64,000 nucleotides of DNA, from contig NZ_JACVAQ010000001.1 in NCBI RefSeq assembly GCF_014851905.1, forward strand, positions 1,178,001 to 1,242,000. The letters run 5' to 3'. Shown one piece after another: positions 10,438 through 19,059 of this stretch. A model generated the notes under the pieces. It was not told the DNA's origin. It ran no database searches and saw nothing but the letters and a program-made list of their open reading frames with translations. A program made the translations under genes and the position numbers. Source of the DNA: Pseudomonas sp. PDM14 (GTDB lineage: Bacteria; Pseudomonadota; Gammaproteobacteria; Pseudomonadales; Pseudomonadaceae). Within the stretch, counting starts at the first letter, position 1. Each line of letters starts with the position of its first letter.

Positions 10438-11454
10438 ATGCCTTCTCTCACCCAGGCGCTGCGCGCCGCGCTCGATCAGCGCCAGCCACTCCTCGACGAG
10501 CTGCACAGCCAGCACACCGACTGCTACCGGCTGTTCCACGGCAGCCAGGAAGGCGCGCCCGGGCTGACCGCCGACCGCTACGGCCCGCAACTGCTGGTGC
10601 AGAGTTTCCACCAGACGCTCGAACGCGAGTCCCTGCTGGCGCTGCACGATGATGTGCAACGCCACCTGGGCCAACCACTGCAGCTGGTCTACAACGACCG
10701 CTCCCAGGGCAACTCGCGGGTCGACCGGCGCGACCCGGTCTACCAGGCCGAGCCGGCCGCGCTGGAAGACCAGGTCGGCCATGAGTGGGGCCTCAACTAC
10801 CGCGTGCGCGGCCGCCACCCCGGCCAGGACCCGCTGCTGTTCCTCGACCTGCGCAACGCCCGTGGCTGGGTCAAGGCGCACAGCGCCGGCAAGTCGGTGC
10901 TCAACCTGTTCGCCTACACCTGCGGCGTCGGCCTGTGTGCCGCGGCTGGTGGCGCCAGCGAGGTGGTCAACCTAGACTTCGCCGAGGGCAACCTGGCGGT
11001 CGGCCGCGAGAACGGCGCACTCAACCCGCAACTGCCGACCATGCAATTCGTCCAGTCCGACTATTTCCCGGCGATCCGCCAGCTCGCCGGCCTGCCGATC
11101 AGCAGCCGTCGCGGGCACAAGCTGCCGCCCTACCCGCGCCTGGCTCAGCGCGCCTTCGACCTGGTACTGCTCGACCCACCAGCCTGGGCGAAGAGTGCGT
11201 TCGGCACCGTCGACCTGCTGCGCGACTACCAGAGCCTGCTCAAGCCGGCGATCCTCGCCACCGCGGAAAACGGCGTACTGATCTGCTGCAACAACCTGGC
11301 GAAAGTCGCCTTTGCCGACTGGCGCGAACAGGTGCTGCGCTGCGCGGAAAAGCTCGGTCGCCCGGTACGCGATTGCCAGTCGCTGCCACCGGCTGCCGAC
11401 TTCCCCTCGCTCGACGGGCAGCCGCCGCTGAAGACCCTGATCCTGCAGTTCTGA
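10438..11454 (+). CDS. Class I SAM-dependent methyltransferase, RlmI-like
   Basis: The 338-residue protein has a short PUA-like N-terminal region (RLFHGSQEGAPGLTADRYGPQLLVQSF). A Rossmann methyltransferase domain follows, with motif I VLNLFAYTCGVGLCAAAGGA, the acidic VVNLDFAEGNL, and motif IV LVLLDPPAWAK. This is the layout of the RlmI/YccW family, which methylates cytosine in 23S rRNA at the C5 position. A cysteine near the end of the domain (LICCNNLAK) fits the m5C mechanism. The exact target is not shown by sequence, since Pseudomonas carries several relatives. It is preceded closely by the MpaB-like gene. Confidence 0.75.
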   Translation: MPSLTQALRAALDQRQPLLDELHSQHTDCYRLFHGSQEGAPGLTADRYGPQLLVQSFHQTLERESLLALHDDVQRHLGQPLQLVYNDRSQGNSRVDRRDPVYQAEPAALEDQVGHEWGLNYRVRGRHPGQDPLLFLDLRNARGWVKAHSAGKSVLNLFAYTCGVGLCAAAGGASEVVNLDFAEGNLAVGRENGALNPQLPTMQFVQSDYFPAIRQLAGLPISSRRGHKLPPYPRLAQRAFDLVLLDPPAWAKSAFGTVDLLRDYQSLLKPAILATAENGVLICCNNLAKVAFADWREQVLRCAEKLGRPVRDCQSLPPAADFPSLDGQPPLKTLILQF

Positions 11455-11542
11455 GGCGCTGCTGGCGGCGTGGTGATGGCCCACACCGCCATTTGCCATG
11501 CCATACTCCAGCGCATCGCAGCCTGGAAGATGACGCCGTACC

Positions 11543-14500
11543 ATGCCCAAAGGATTGAAACGCGCCACGAGCGCCCTGCTGATCACCCTGGCGGTTTACA
11601 GCCTGCTCGGCTTCCTGATTCTCCCCGGCATCGCCCTGCGCGTGGCCAACCAGCAACTGGCCCACTACGCCACCGTGCCGGCTCACCTGCAACGCGCCGA
11701 ACTCAATCCGTTCAGCCTCGAGCTGACCCTCTGGGGCCTGCACATCGGTGAGCCCGAAGCCAAACAGATCGCTTTTTCCCGGCTGTACGCCAACCTGCAG
11801 CTGGACAGTCTGTGGAGCGGCGCGCTGCACCTGGCCGACGTCGAACTGGAAAGCGCGCACACCGAAGTGCTGTTCGGCAAGGACGGCACCCTCAACCTGA
11901 CCCAGCTGTTCAAGCTGCCGCCCAGCGATGCGGCCGAACCGGTCGACAGCGAGCCGAGCAAACCCTTCCCCCTGCGCATCGGCCGCGTGCAACTGATCGA
12001 GAGTGGCCTGCACTTCGAGGACCAGCGCCCCAGCGAGCCGGTCGAGTTCGTCTACGACTCAATGAACCTCGAGCTGAAGAACCTCAGCACCCTGCCTGAC
12101 GACAACGCCGACATGACCCTGGTCGCCAACGGCCCGCGTGGCGGGCGCATCGACTGGCAGGGCCAGGTCAGCCTCTCGCCGATCAGCTCCAAGGGCCAAT
12201 TGAAGGTTACCGAGGGACAGATGAAGGGCTTCTGGCCCTACGTGCGTGACGCCGTGCCGCTGGTTCTGGAAGAGGGCGTGGTCAGCCTCAGCGCCGACTA
12301 CAGCCTCAACCTCGCCGAAGGTACCGAACTGCTGCTGAGCAACGCGGCCATCAGCATCGCGCCGTTCGCCATCAAGAGCCCTGACGACAAGCCACTGGTA
12401 CGCCTGGAGCGCCTGGACGTCAGCGAAACCAGCCTGGACCTGGTCAAGCAGCAGGTGATCGTCGGCAAGATCCGCAGCCAGAAACTGGAAACCTGGGCGG
12501 CCCGCGAAGCCGATGGCCAGCTCGACTGGCAGAAGCTGCTCGCCAGCCAGCCGGCCAAGCCAAGCACGGTAGCCGCAGCAACGGCACCTGCGGCCACGGA
12601 GGCAACTCCGACTCCGACTCCGACTCCGACTCCGACTCCGACTCCGACTCCGACTCCGACTCCGAGCCAGGCTGAGGCGAACGCCGAAGCCACGCAAGCG
12701 ATCCAGGCCGATGCCGCGCAGATCGATGCCGCCGCACCAGCCAACCCGTCCGCCGCGCCCCTGCCGCAGGCCAGCCCCGAACAGCCGGCCAAGCCCTGGC
12801 AGGTGATCCTGCGCGACGTACAGCTACGCGACTACCAGATTCACCTCGCCGATCGCCAGCCGGAGCAGGACGTGGCCATCGACCTCGGCCCGCTGAACCT
12901 CGACCTGCAGGATTTCGACAGCCTCGGCACCTCGCCCTTCACCCTCACCCTCGACAGCGGCGTGAACAAAAGCGGCCGCCTCAAGGCCAGCGGCAAGGTC
13001 CAGCTGAGCCCGGTCAGCGCGGCGCTACAGGTCAGCACTCAGGACATCGACCTGCGTGTGGCGCAGGCCTACATCAGCCCCTTCATGCGCCTGGAGCTGC
13101 GCAGCGGCCTGCTCGACAGCGACCTCGCCGTCGCCTTGAAGAACGTCGAGCCGTTGACCCTGGGCATCACCGGCCGTGCCGAAGTCACCCAGCTGCATAC
13201 CCTCGACACGCTCAAGGAGCGCGACTTCCTCAAGTGGCAACGCCTGGTAGTCGACAAGCTCGACTACCAGCACGGCGAGCGCCTGAGCATCGACCAGGTG
13301 ACTCTGGACAAGCCCTATGTGCGCTTCATCATCAACGAAGACCTGACCACCAACGTCAACGACCTGCTGATCCCGCAGCCCGCCGACCCGGCCGCCAAGG
13401 CCGCACCGGCGAGCAAACCGCTGGCCGTACGCGTCGGCGGCATCAGCTTCAAGGATGGCTCGGCCAACTTCGCCGACTTCAGCCTGACACCCAACTTCGC
13501 CACGGCGATCCAGCAGCTCAACGGGCAGATCGGCACCCTGGATAACCAGAGCCCGAAAACCGCCAGCGTGGACATCAAGGGCAAGGTCGACAAGTACGCG
13601 CCGGTCAGCATCAAGGGCAAGCTGACGCCGTTCGACCCGATGAACAGCCTGGATATCGCCACCAGTTTCAAGAATGTCGAGCTGACGACCCTCACCCCTT
13701 ACTCCGGCAAATTCGCCGGCTACCGCATCCGCAAGGGCCGCCTGAACCTCGACCTGCACTACCGCATCGAGCAGGGCCAGCTGAACGCCGACAACAAGCT
13801 GCTGCTGGAGAACCTGCAGCTGGGCGAGAAGGTCGACAGCAAGGATGCGGTGGACCTGCCGATTCGCCTGGCCATCGCCCTGCTCAAGGACACCGAGGGC
13901 AAGATTTCCCTCGAGTTGCCGGTCAAGGGCGATCTCAACAGCCCCGAGTTCAGCGTCATGCCAATCGTCTGGCAGACCCTGCGCAACCTCGTGCTGCGCG
14001 CCGCCCAGGCGCCCTTCAAGTTCATTGCCGGCCTGGTTGGCGGCAGCGACAGCGACCTCAGCCAGGTGCAGTTCGCCGCCGGCAGCAGCGAGCTGGATGG
14101 CAATGCACAGAAGTCCCTGGATACCCTCGCCGCGGCGCTCAAGGAGCGTCCCGTGCTGCGCCTGGAAGTCGAAGGCATGAGCGCCCAGGGCAGCGATGGC
14201 CCACTTCTGGCCAATCAACGCCTGGAGCGCGAGTACCAAACCACCTGGTACAAGATGCTGCAGCGCCGTGGCGACAAGGTGCCGGCCGATCCGAGCGAAC
14301 TGGTGATCGACGAAGACGATAAGGGTGTGCTGCTCGAAGGCATCTACCGGACGCGCCTGAAACAGCAGCCTCCAGCCGAGTGGGCCGAGCTGACGGACGA
14401 GGAGCGCACGGCGAAGCTGCGCGACGCTGTACTGCAATCCTGGGGACAGAGCCAGTTGCTGCTGCGCCAGTTGAGCCAGGCGCGCGCGGCGGTGATCAAG

Positions 14501-14620
14501 GATTACCTGGTCGACAAGGGAGGCCTGGAGGATCAGCGCATCTACCTGCTCGACGTCAATGTCACTGAAGCCCAACCCGGCGGCCAGGTGGCCACCGCCC
14601 TGCACCTGGGAAGCGAGTAA
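11543..14620 (+). CDS. DUF748 domain (AsmA-like) envelope protein
   Basis: A 1025-residue protein with one N-terminal membrane segment (about 10-33, ALLITLAVYSLLGFLILPGIAL) and a long periplasmic part. The body shows the DUF748 pattern: repeated beta-rich units with phrases such as VEFVYDSMNLELKNL and LYANLQLDSLWSGALHLADV, like AsmA/YdbH-type proteins thought to bridge the envelope and move lipid. A low-complexity linker of ten Thr-Pro pairs lies near residue 355-374 and is encoded by a pure hexanucleotide repeat. The C-terminal part (VQFAAGSSELDGNAQKSLDTLA) recalls an OmpA-like peptidoglycan-binding fold. Function is inferred from the family only. The next gene (DUF2845) begins three bases after the stop and is probably in the same operon. 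Confidence 0.8.
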   Translation: MPKGLKRATSALLITLAVYSLLGFLILPGIALRVANQQLAHYATVPAHLQRAELNPFSLELTLWGLHIGEPEAKQIAFSRLYANLQLDSLWSGALHLADVELESAHTEVLFGKDGTLNLTQLFKLPPSDAAEPVDSEPSKPFPLRIGRVQLIESGLHFEDQRPSEPVEFVYDSMNLELKNLSTLPDDNADMTLVANGPRGGRIDWQGQVSLSPISSKGQLKVTEGQMKGFWPYVRDAVPLVLEEGVVSLSADYSLNLAEGTELLLSNAAISIAPFAIKSPDDKPLVRLERLDVSETSLDLVKQQVIVGKIRSQKLETWAAREADGQLDWQKLLASQPAKPSTVAAATAPAATEATPTPTPTPTPTPTPTPTPTPSQAEANAEATQAIQADAAQIDAAAPANPSAAPLPQASPEQPAKPWQVILRDVQLRDYQIHLADRQPEQDVAIDLGPLNLDLQDFDSLGTSPFTLTLDSGVNKSGRLKASGKVQLSPVSAALQVSTQDIDLRVAQAYISPFMRLELRSGLLDSDLAVALKNVEPLTLGITGRAEVTQLHTLDTLKERDFLKWQRLVVDKLDYQHGERLSIDQVTLDKPYVRFIINEDLTTNVNDLLIPQPADPAAKAAPASKPLAVRVGGISFKDGSANFADFSLTPNFATAIQQLNGQIGTLDNQSPKTASVDIKGKVDKYAPVSIKGKLTPFDPMNSLDIATSFKNVELTTLTPYSGKFAGYRIRKGRLNLDLHYRIEQGQLNADNKLLLENLQLGEKVDSKDAVDLPIRLAIALLKDTEGKISLELPVKGDLNSPEFSVMPIVWQTLRNLVLRAAQAPFKFIAGLVGGSDSDLSQVQFAAGSSELDGNAQKSLDTLAAALKERPVLRLEVEGMSAQGSDGPLLANQRLEREYQTTWYKMLQRRGDKVPADPSELVIDEDDKGVLLEGIYRTRLKQQPPAEWAELTDEERTAKLRDAVLQSWGQSQLLLRQLSQARAAVIKDYLVDKGGLEDQRIYLLDVNVTEAQPGGQVATALHLGSE
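12605..12664. repeat. (ACTCCG)10 hexanucleotide tandem repeat inside the DUF748 gene
   Basis: Ten perfect copies of ACTCCG in frame, encoding (Thr-Pro)10. Copy changes would alter linker length without a frameshift. Confidence 0.97.
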
Positions 14621-14623
14621 GCC

Positions 14624-14917
14624 ATGCGTCTATCCACTGTCTGTCTATCCCTGCTGGCCCTTGCCAGTGACCTGGCGTTGGCCGATACGCTGCGCTGTGG
14701 CACCCAGCTGATCAACGAAGGCGACCGCGCCTTCGAGGTCGAGAAGAAATGCGGGCCGCCGGCTTACCGCGATCTGGTCGGCTATACACTCACCGGCTAT
14801 GACCGCCGGGAATTCAAGATCGAGGAATGGGTCTACGGTCCTACCAACGGCAAGCTGAGCATCCTCACCTTTGAAGCGAACCGCCTGGTACGTATCGAAT
14901 CCCGCCGCGACCGCTGA
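14624..14917 (+). CDS. DUF2845 exported protein (copy 1)
   Basis: A 97-residue protein with a signal peptide (MRLSTVCLSLLALASDLALA, cleavage after LALA) and a small mature domain. The DUF2845 hallmarks are present: DTLRCGTQLINEGD at the start, KKCGPP in the middle, the EEWVYGP core and the final NRLVRIES. The two cysteines probably form a disulfide in the periplasm. It starts three bases after the DUF748 stop, so it is likely co-translated with it. It is clearly paralogous to the following gene. The molecular role of DUF2845 is not known. Confidence 0.8.
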   Translation: MRLSTVCLSLLALASDLALADTLRCGTQLINEGDRAFEVEKKCGPPAYRDLVGYTLTGYDRREFKIEEWVYGPTNGKLSILTFEANRLVRIESRRDR

Positions 14918-14963
14918 TGGCTCAGGCCGTAGGCCGCACACCCACTCCGAATCTGGTGCCCAG

Positions 14964-15266
14964 ATGCACAAACTCCTTTTCTGCACCCTCGCCCTGCTGG
15001 TCACCGGCACTGCCCAGGCCGCCTCGACGCTGCGCTGCAACAGCGGCCTGGTCAGCCTCGACGACACCGCTGGCGAGATCTTCAATACCTGCGGTGAACC
15101 CGTCAGCCGCGACATGCTCGGTTACCGCGAGGTGATCGACCAGTACGGCTTCCGCAACGAGGTGCAGGTGGAAGAGTGGATCTACGGCCCGCGCGGCGGC
15201 ATGTACTACTACCTGCGCCTAGAAGGCAATCGCCTGGTGAAGATCGAGAGCAAGCGCGGGCAGTAA
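14964..15266 (+). CDS. DUF2845 exported protein (copy 2)
   Basis: A 100-residue paralogue of the preceding gene with its own signal peptide (MHKLLFCTLALLVTGTAQA). The mature part repeats the pattern TLRCNSGLVSLDD, NTCGEP, VEEWIYGPRGGMYYYLRLEGNRLVKIES. ATG 14964 is used because it begins the signal peptide; the open frame upstream overlaps copy 1 and is not conserved. The pair looks like a tandem duplication that has diverged outside the core. A bidirectional terminator follows at 15294. Confidence 0.8.
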   Translation: MHKLLFCTLALLVTGTAQAASTLRCNSGLVSLDDTAGEIFNTCGEPVSRDMLGYREVIDQYGFRNEVQVEEWIYGPRGGMYYYLRLEGNRLVKIESKRGQ

Positions 15267-15293
15267 CACCGGCGCCGTTTCGTCACACAAGAA

Positions 15294-15325
15294 AAAAGCC
15301 CCGTTGCGTCAGCAGCGGGGCTTTT
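15294..15325. terminator. Bidirectional terminator between DUF2845 and CsbD genes
   Basis: A 14-base perfect stem (AAAAGCCCCGTTGC, loop GTCA, GCAGCGGGGCTTTT) with T residues on both strands, between convergent genes. Confidence 0.9.
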
Positions 15326-15365
15326 CTCTTCGCGGTCCTTGCGTGCGCATCCCTGCGCGGGTGGC

Positions 15366-15563
15366 TTACAGCTTGCTGCTGAAGTCGCGCACTTCCTGTT
15401 GCGCCTTTTCCTTGGTCCAGCCATAGCGCTCCTGGAGTTTGCCCTCCAGGTACTCGCTATGGCCTTCGACAACGTCCAGGTCGTCATTGGTCAGATCACC
15501 CCAGCGCTCCTTGATGCGGCCGCTGAGTTGCTTCCACTTCCCCTTGATCACGTCAGAGTTCAT
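15366..15563 (-). CDS. CsbD family stress-response protein
   Basis: A 65-residue hydrophilic protein matching the CsbD family from end to end: [34 protein letters not shown] then [22 protein letters not shown]. CsbD proteins are induced by general, osmotic or cell-wall stress in many bacteria; the biochemical function is unknown. The gene lies 60 bases downstream of a BON-domain gene on the same strand, with a small hairpin between them (15588-15605). The two are probably expressed together as stress genes. Confidence 0.88.
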   Translation of the reverse strand: MNSDVIKGKWKQLSGRIKERWGDLTNDDLDVVEGHSEYLEGKLQERYGWTKEKAQQEVRDFSSKL

Positions 15564-15587
15564 GACATTCTCCTCTTGAAGTGGTGA

Positions 15588-15605
15588 CTGCCAGCTAACT
15601 GGCAG
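15588..15605 (-). other. Hairpin between the BON and csbD genes
   Basis: CTGCCAG (15588-15594), loop CTAA, CTGGCAG (15599-15605). It lacks a T tract and may be a processing or partial-readthrough element giving different levels of the two stress proteins. Confidence 0.5.
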
Positions 15606-15622
15606 CCGTAGGCAAAGAAAAC

Positions 15623-16006
15623 TTATTCGCTGGATTTCAGGCCATCAGCGGACACGTCATGCACGCCCTTGATCGCCTTGGCTTTCTCAACAGCCAGATC
15701 GCGCTCGGCATCGGTCGGCACTACGCCGGACAGCGATACCACGCCTTTGTTGGTTTCAACCTTGATGTCCAGGCCGCTGATGCTGTCGTCGGCCAGGAAG
15801 CTGGATTTCACCTTGCTGGTGATCCAGGTGTCGGAAACCGCCTCTTCCGCTTTGTCGACAGTGTCGTTAGCGGCCAGCTGGATCGACTGCGCGTGCAGGT
15901 CGGTCGAGGCGGTACGATCGTCGGCAAATGCTGCATTGCTCAGCGGCAGGCCAAAAGCGGTAGCAGTAACAACGGCAAGGGTCCACTTGTTGAAGGACTG
16001 TTTCAT
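15623..16006 (-). CDS. BON-domain periplasmic protein (OsmY-like)
   Basis: A 127-residue exported protein. The signal peptide [28 protein letters not shown] is followed by a short linker and one BON domain (about 56-125: [39 protein letters not shown] then [14 protein letters not shown]). BON domains bind membranes or phospholipid, and OsmY-type proteins are induced by osmotic and stationary-phase stress. There is a single BON domain here, against two in E. coli OsmY. A CAGGAG ribosome site precedes the ATG. A well-formed sigma54 promoter lies about 70 bases upstream, which is unusual for this kind of gene. Confidence 0.87.
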   Translation of the reverse strand: MKQSFNKWTLAVVTATAFGLPLSNAAFADDRTASTDLHAQSIQLAANDTVDKAEEAVSDTWITSKVKSSFLADDSISGLDIKVETNKGVVSLSGVVPTDAERDLAVEKAKAIKGVHDVSADGLKSSE

Positions 16007-16076
16007 GGCGGTAACTCCTGTTTTTTCTTAGGAAAATCTGCAGTGCTGTCCTGACTGCAGTCTCGTAGTAGATATC

Positions 16077-16092
16077 GCAAGGCCTGTGCCAA
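16077..16092 (-). promoter_or_regulatory. Candidate sigma54 promoter of the BON gene
   Basis: On the minus strand TTGGCACAGGCCTTGC has GG and GC exactly 10 bases apart, matching the sigma54 -24/-12 consensus. The start would fall near 16065, giving a leader of about 60 bases. The rest of the 312-base gap 16007-16318 holds an AT-rich stretch (16100-16140), where an activator might bind, and the pnp terminator; no gene is seen. Confidence 0.6.
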
Positions 16093-16271
16093 GCCCGAAC
16101 AAACAAATAAAACCTTATTTATCAAATACTTAATAAAAAACAGAAAACCCGCCTGCTTGCAAAATGCCTGTTCCAGCAAAACCGGGCCGTGCAGATTGCA
16201 ATGAATGGATGATTGGCTACCGCTGCTCCTCATTCAGTACGGCTGATCGGTCTCTCAACTTTTCTGCAGGC

Positions 16272-16296
16272 AAAAAAAAGGGCCCCGAAGGGCCCT
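16272..16296 (-). terminator. Rho-independent terminator of pnp
   Basis: On the minus strand GGGCCC, tetraloop TTCG, GGGCCC followed by eight T residues, 23 bases after the pnp stop. Confidence 0.92.
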
Positions 16297-16318
16297 CCTT
16301 GCGTAGCAGCGTCAGCTA

Positions 16319-18424
16319 TCAGACACCCGAAGCCTTGGCAGCAGCGACGTCCTTGATGGACAGCTTGATGCGACCGCGGTTGTCGACGTCCAGTACCAGC
16401 ACTTCGACTTCCTGACCTTCCTTCAGAACGTCAGTGACCTTCTCCACGCGAGCGTCGCTCAGCATGGAGATGTGCACCAGACCGTCCTTGCCCGGCAGGA
16501 TGTTGACGAAGGCGCCGAAGTCGACGATGCGCTCGACCTTGCCGACGTAGATCTTGCCAATCTCGGCTTCCGCGGTGATACCCAGAACGCGCTGACGCGC
16601 GGCCTCGGCAGCTTCCTTGGTTTCGCCGAAGATCTTGATCGAGCCGTCGTCTTCGATGTCGATCGAGGCCTTGGTCTCTTCGCAGATACCACGGATGGTC
16701 GCGCCACCCTTGCCGATGACGTCGCGGATTTTATCCTGATCGATCTTCATCGCGATCATGGTCGGGGCGTTGGCCGACAGCTCGCTACGGGACTGGGCAA
16801 TGACTTGGTTCATCTGGCCGAGGATATTCAGGCGCGCTTCCAGGGCCTGGCCCAGGGCGATTTCCATGATCTCTTCGGTGATGCCCTGGATCTTGATGTC
16901 CATCTGCAGCGCGGTGACGCCGTTGGCGGTACCGGCAACCTTGAAGTCCATGTCGCCCAGGTGGTCTTCGTCACCGAGGATGTCGGTCAGAACGGCGAAC
17001 TTCTCGCCTTCCTTGACCAGGCCCATGGCGATACCGGCAACCGGCGCCTTCATCGGCACACCCGCGTCCATCAGGGCCAGGGAAGCACCACAAACGGAAG
17101 CCATCGAGGACGAACCGTTGGACTCGGTGATTTCCGAAACTACGCGGATGGTGTACGGGAACACGTCGGCGGCCGGCAGCATGGCCTGGACCGAACGACG
17201 AGCCAGACGGCCGTGACCGATTTCGCGGCGACCAGTGGCGCCCATGCGACCACACTCACCGACCGAGTACGGCGGGAAGTTGTAGTGCAGCATGAAGGGG
17301 TCTTTCTTCTCGCCTTCGAGGGTGTCGAGCAGCTGCGCGTCACGCGCGGTACCGAGGGTGGCCACGACCAGCGCCTGGGTTTCACCACGGGTGAACAGCG
17401 CCGAACCGTGGGTCTTGTCCAGCACGCCGACTTCGATGTTCAGGCCGCGCACGGTACGGGTGTCACGGCCATCGATACGCGGTTTGCCGTTGACGATGTT
17501 CTCGCGCACGGTGCGGTATTCGATTTCACCGAAGGCGTCTTTGACTTCACCAGCGGAAGGCTGACCCTCTTCACCGGAGAACTTGGCGACCACCTGGTCT
17601 TTCAGTTCGCCCAGACGCGCGTAGCGGTCCTGCTTGATGATGATGGTGTAAGCCTGAGAAATCGCTTCGCCGAACTCGCTGCGGATAGCATCCAGCAGCA
17701 CGGTATTGGCCGGCTTGGCTTTCCAATCCCAGGTCGGCTTGGCCGCTTCGGCAGCCAGCTCGGATACAGCCTGGATGACAGCCTGGAATTCGTCGTGGGC
17801 GAACAGTACGGCACCCAGCATCTGGTCTTCGGTCAGCTCTTTGGCTTCGGATTCAACCATCAGCACGGCATCTTTGGTACCGGCCACGACCATGTCCAGG
17901 CTGGAAGCCTTGAGTTGCTCGTAGGTCGGGTTCAGCAGGTAGCCGGTTTCCGGGTGGAAGGCGACGCGCGCGGCACCGATCGGGCCGTTGAACGGGATGC
18001 CGGAGATGGCCAGGGCAGCCGAGGTACCGATCATCGCAGCGATGTCCGGATCGGTCTTCTTGCTGGTGGAGATCACGGTGCAGATGACCTGCACTTCGTT
18101 CTGGAAACCTTCCGGGAACAGCGGACGGATCGGACGGTCGATCAGGCGCGAGGTCAGGGTTTCTTTTTCCGAAGGACGCGCTTCACGCTTGAAGAAACCA
18201 CCGGGGATCTTGCCCGCGGCATAGGTTTTTTCCTGGTAGTGCACGGAGAGCGGGAAGAAGCCTTTGCTTGGGTCGGCAGTCTTGGCGCCGGTTACGGCGA
18301 CCAGCACGGCTACGTCGTCGTCAACGGTGACCAGCACAGCGCCGGAGGCTTGACGGGCGATACGGCCAGTCTCGAGGGTAACGGTCGATTGACCGAACTG
18401 GAACTTCTTGATTACCGGGTTCAC
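16319..18424 (-). CDS. pnp: Polyribonucleotide nucleotidyltransferase (PNPase)
   Basis: Phosphorolytic 3'-5' exoribonuclease of mRNA decay that can also add 3' tails, so it acts on the same RNA ends as the poly(A) polymerase at 1113. The order is two RNase PH-like domains (with the [20 protein letters not shown] and [17 protein letters not shown] regions), a KH domain ([15 protein letters not shown]) and a C-terminal S1 domain ([18 protein letters not shown]). The start is taken as GTG 18424: it has AAGGAAA upstream, begins [19 protein letters not shown] like other Pseudomonas PNPases, and gives 701 residues, the expected length. The frame is open upstream to 18469 without conservation. Confidence 0.95.
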   Translation of the reverse strand: MNPVIKKFQFGQSTVTLETGRIARQASGAVLVTVDDDVAVLVAVTGAKTADPSKGFFPLSVHYQEKTYAAGKIPGGFFKREARPSEKETLTSRLIDRPIRPLFPEGFQNEVQVICTVISTSKKTDPDIAAMIGTSAALAISGIPFNGPIGAARVAFHPETGYLLNPTYEQLKASSLDMVVAGTKDAVLMVESEAKELTEDQMLGAVLFAHDEFQAVIQAVSELAAEAAKPTWDWKAKPANTVLLDAIRSEFGEAISQAYTIIIKQDRYARLGELKDQVVAKFSGEEGQPSAGEVKDAFGEIEYRTVRENIVNGKPRIDGRDTRTVRGLNIEVGVLDKTHGSALFTRGETQALVVATLGTARDAQLLDTLEGEKKDPFMLHYNFPPYSVGECGRMGATGRREIGHGRLARRSVQAMLPAADVFPYTIRVVSEITESNGSSSMASVCGASLALMDAGVPMKAPVAGIAMGLVKEGEKFAVLTDILGDEDHLGDMDFKVAGTANGVTALQMDIKIQGITEEIMEIALGQALEARLNILGQMNQVIAQSRSELSANAPTMIAMKIDQDKIRDVIGKGGATIRGICEETKASIDIEDDGSIKIFGETKEAAEAARQRVLGITAEAEIGKIYVGKVERIVDFGAFVNILPGKDGLVHISMLSDARVEKVTDVLKEGQEVEVLVLDVDNRGRIKLSIKDVAAAKASGV

Positions 18425-18557
18425 GGTGTTTTCCTTCTCTTTGTTGCCTTGGGGAAACTGCTGAAGCAAGGGACTTGAGCCCCTGAAAACCTGTTCAGAA
18501 CTCGGCTCGTCAGAACCGGTTTTTGAACGGGTTTCAAATTCCGCTCTGTAAAAAGCC

Positions 18558-18619
18558 AGAAGCTGGAAGCACGAGCCCCAGTCGGTTGACCCGACGGCGA
18601 CTCATGACTTCCAGCTTCT
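18558..18619 (-). other. Long imperfect hairpin between rpsO and pnp
   Basis: AGAAGCTGGAAG (18558-18569) pairs with CTTCCAGCTTCT (18608-18619), with an inner GTCGG/CCGAC stem. On the minus strand it is followed by GGCTTTTT, so it can act as a leaky terminator of rpsO. In E. coli the same interval carries an RNase III-cut hairpin used in pnp autoregulation; an equivalent role here is inferred. Confidence 0.7.
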
Positions 18620-18636
18620 CACTTCAGGTTTACGTC

Positions 18637-18906
18637 TTAACGACGCAGACCCAGGCGACCGATCAGGGCGCTGTAACGCGATACGTCTTTACCCTTCAGG
18701 TAGTCCAGCAGCTTGCGGCGCTGGTTAACCATACGGATCAGACCACGACGAGAGTGGTGATCTTTACCGTTTTCCTTGAAGTGGCCTTGCAGCTTGTTGA
18801 TGTTGGCGGTCAGCAGGGCAACCTGCACTTCCGGGCTACCGGTATCGCCTTCAGCTTGCTTGTAGTCGGTTACGATCTGGGCTTTTTCTTCAACGCTCAG
18901 TGCCAT
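18637..18906 (-). CDS. rpsO: 30S ribosomal protein S15
   Basis: Primary 16S rRNA-binding protein of the small subunit platform. The 89-residue protein [32 protein letters not shown]... is typical, with the S15 signature [29 protein letters not shown]. The start is ATG 18906, preceded by CAAGGAGCCC; the longer open frame to 18990 is leader sequence. rpsO sits between truB and pnp, as in E. coli. In other bacteria S15 represses its own translation through its leader; no such structure was assigned here. Confidence 0.97.
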   Translation of the reverse strand: MALSVEEKAQIVTDYKQAEGDTGSPEVQVALLTANINKLQGHFKENGKDHHSRRGLIRMVNQRRKLLDYLKGKDVSRYSALIGRLGLRR

Positions 18907-19027
18907 GGTAATGGGCTCCTTGAGTGAACAGGCCAGGGACTGCTCCCTGTAGTTAATTAATGAGGTATGACCGTGCCTGTTAACAGCCACCCTCGAATCG
19001 ACAACGGTTAAGCCCGCTGGCGACAGT

Positions 19028-19053
19028 CCACAGGCCGACGAATCCGCCTGTGG
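19028..19053 (-). other. Hairpin between truB and rpsO
   Basis: CCACAGGC (19028-19035) pairs perfectly with GCCTGTGG (19046-19053) just after the truB stop. There is no T tract, so it is more likely a 3' stabilising stem or weak terminator. Confidence 0.5.
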
Positions 19054-19059
19054 TTCCGG

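Noticed and set aside
12605..12664. Tandem repeats considered as a CRISPR or structural repeat array
   Set aside because: A six-base unit with no spacers, inside a coding frame. It is a simple sequence repeat.
16472..18478. A 668-codon frame opposite pnp
   Set aside because: Antisense shadow of a highly conserved gene; no ribosome site, no recognisable domain.
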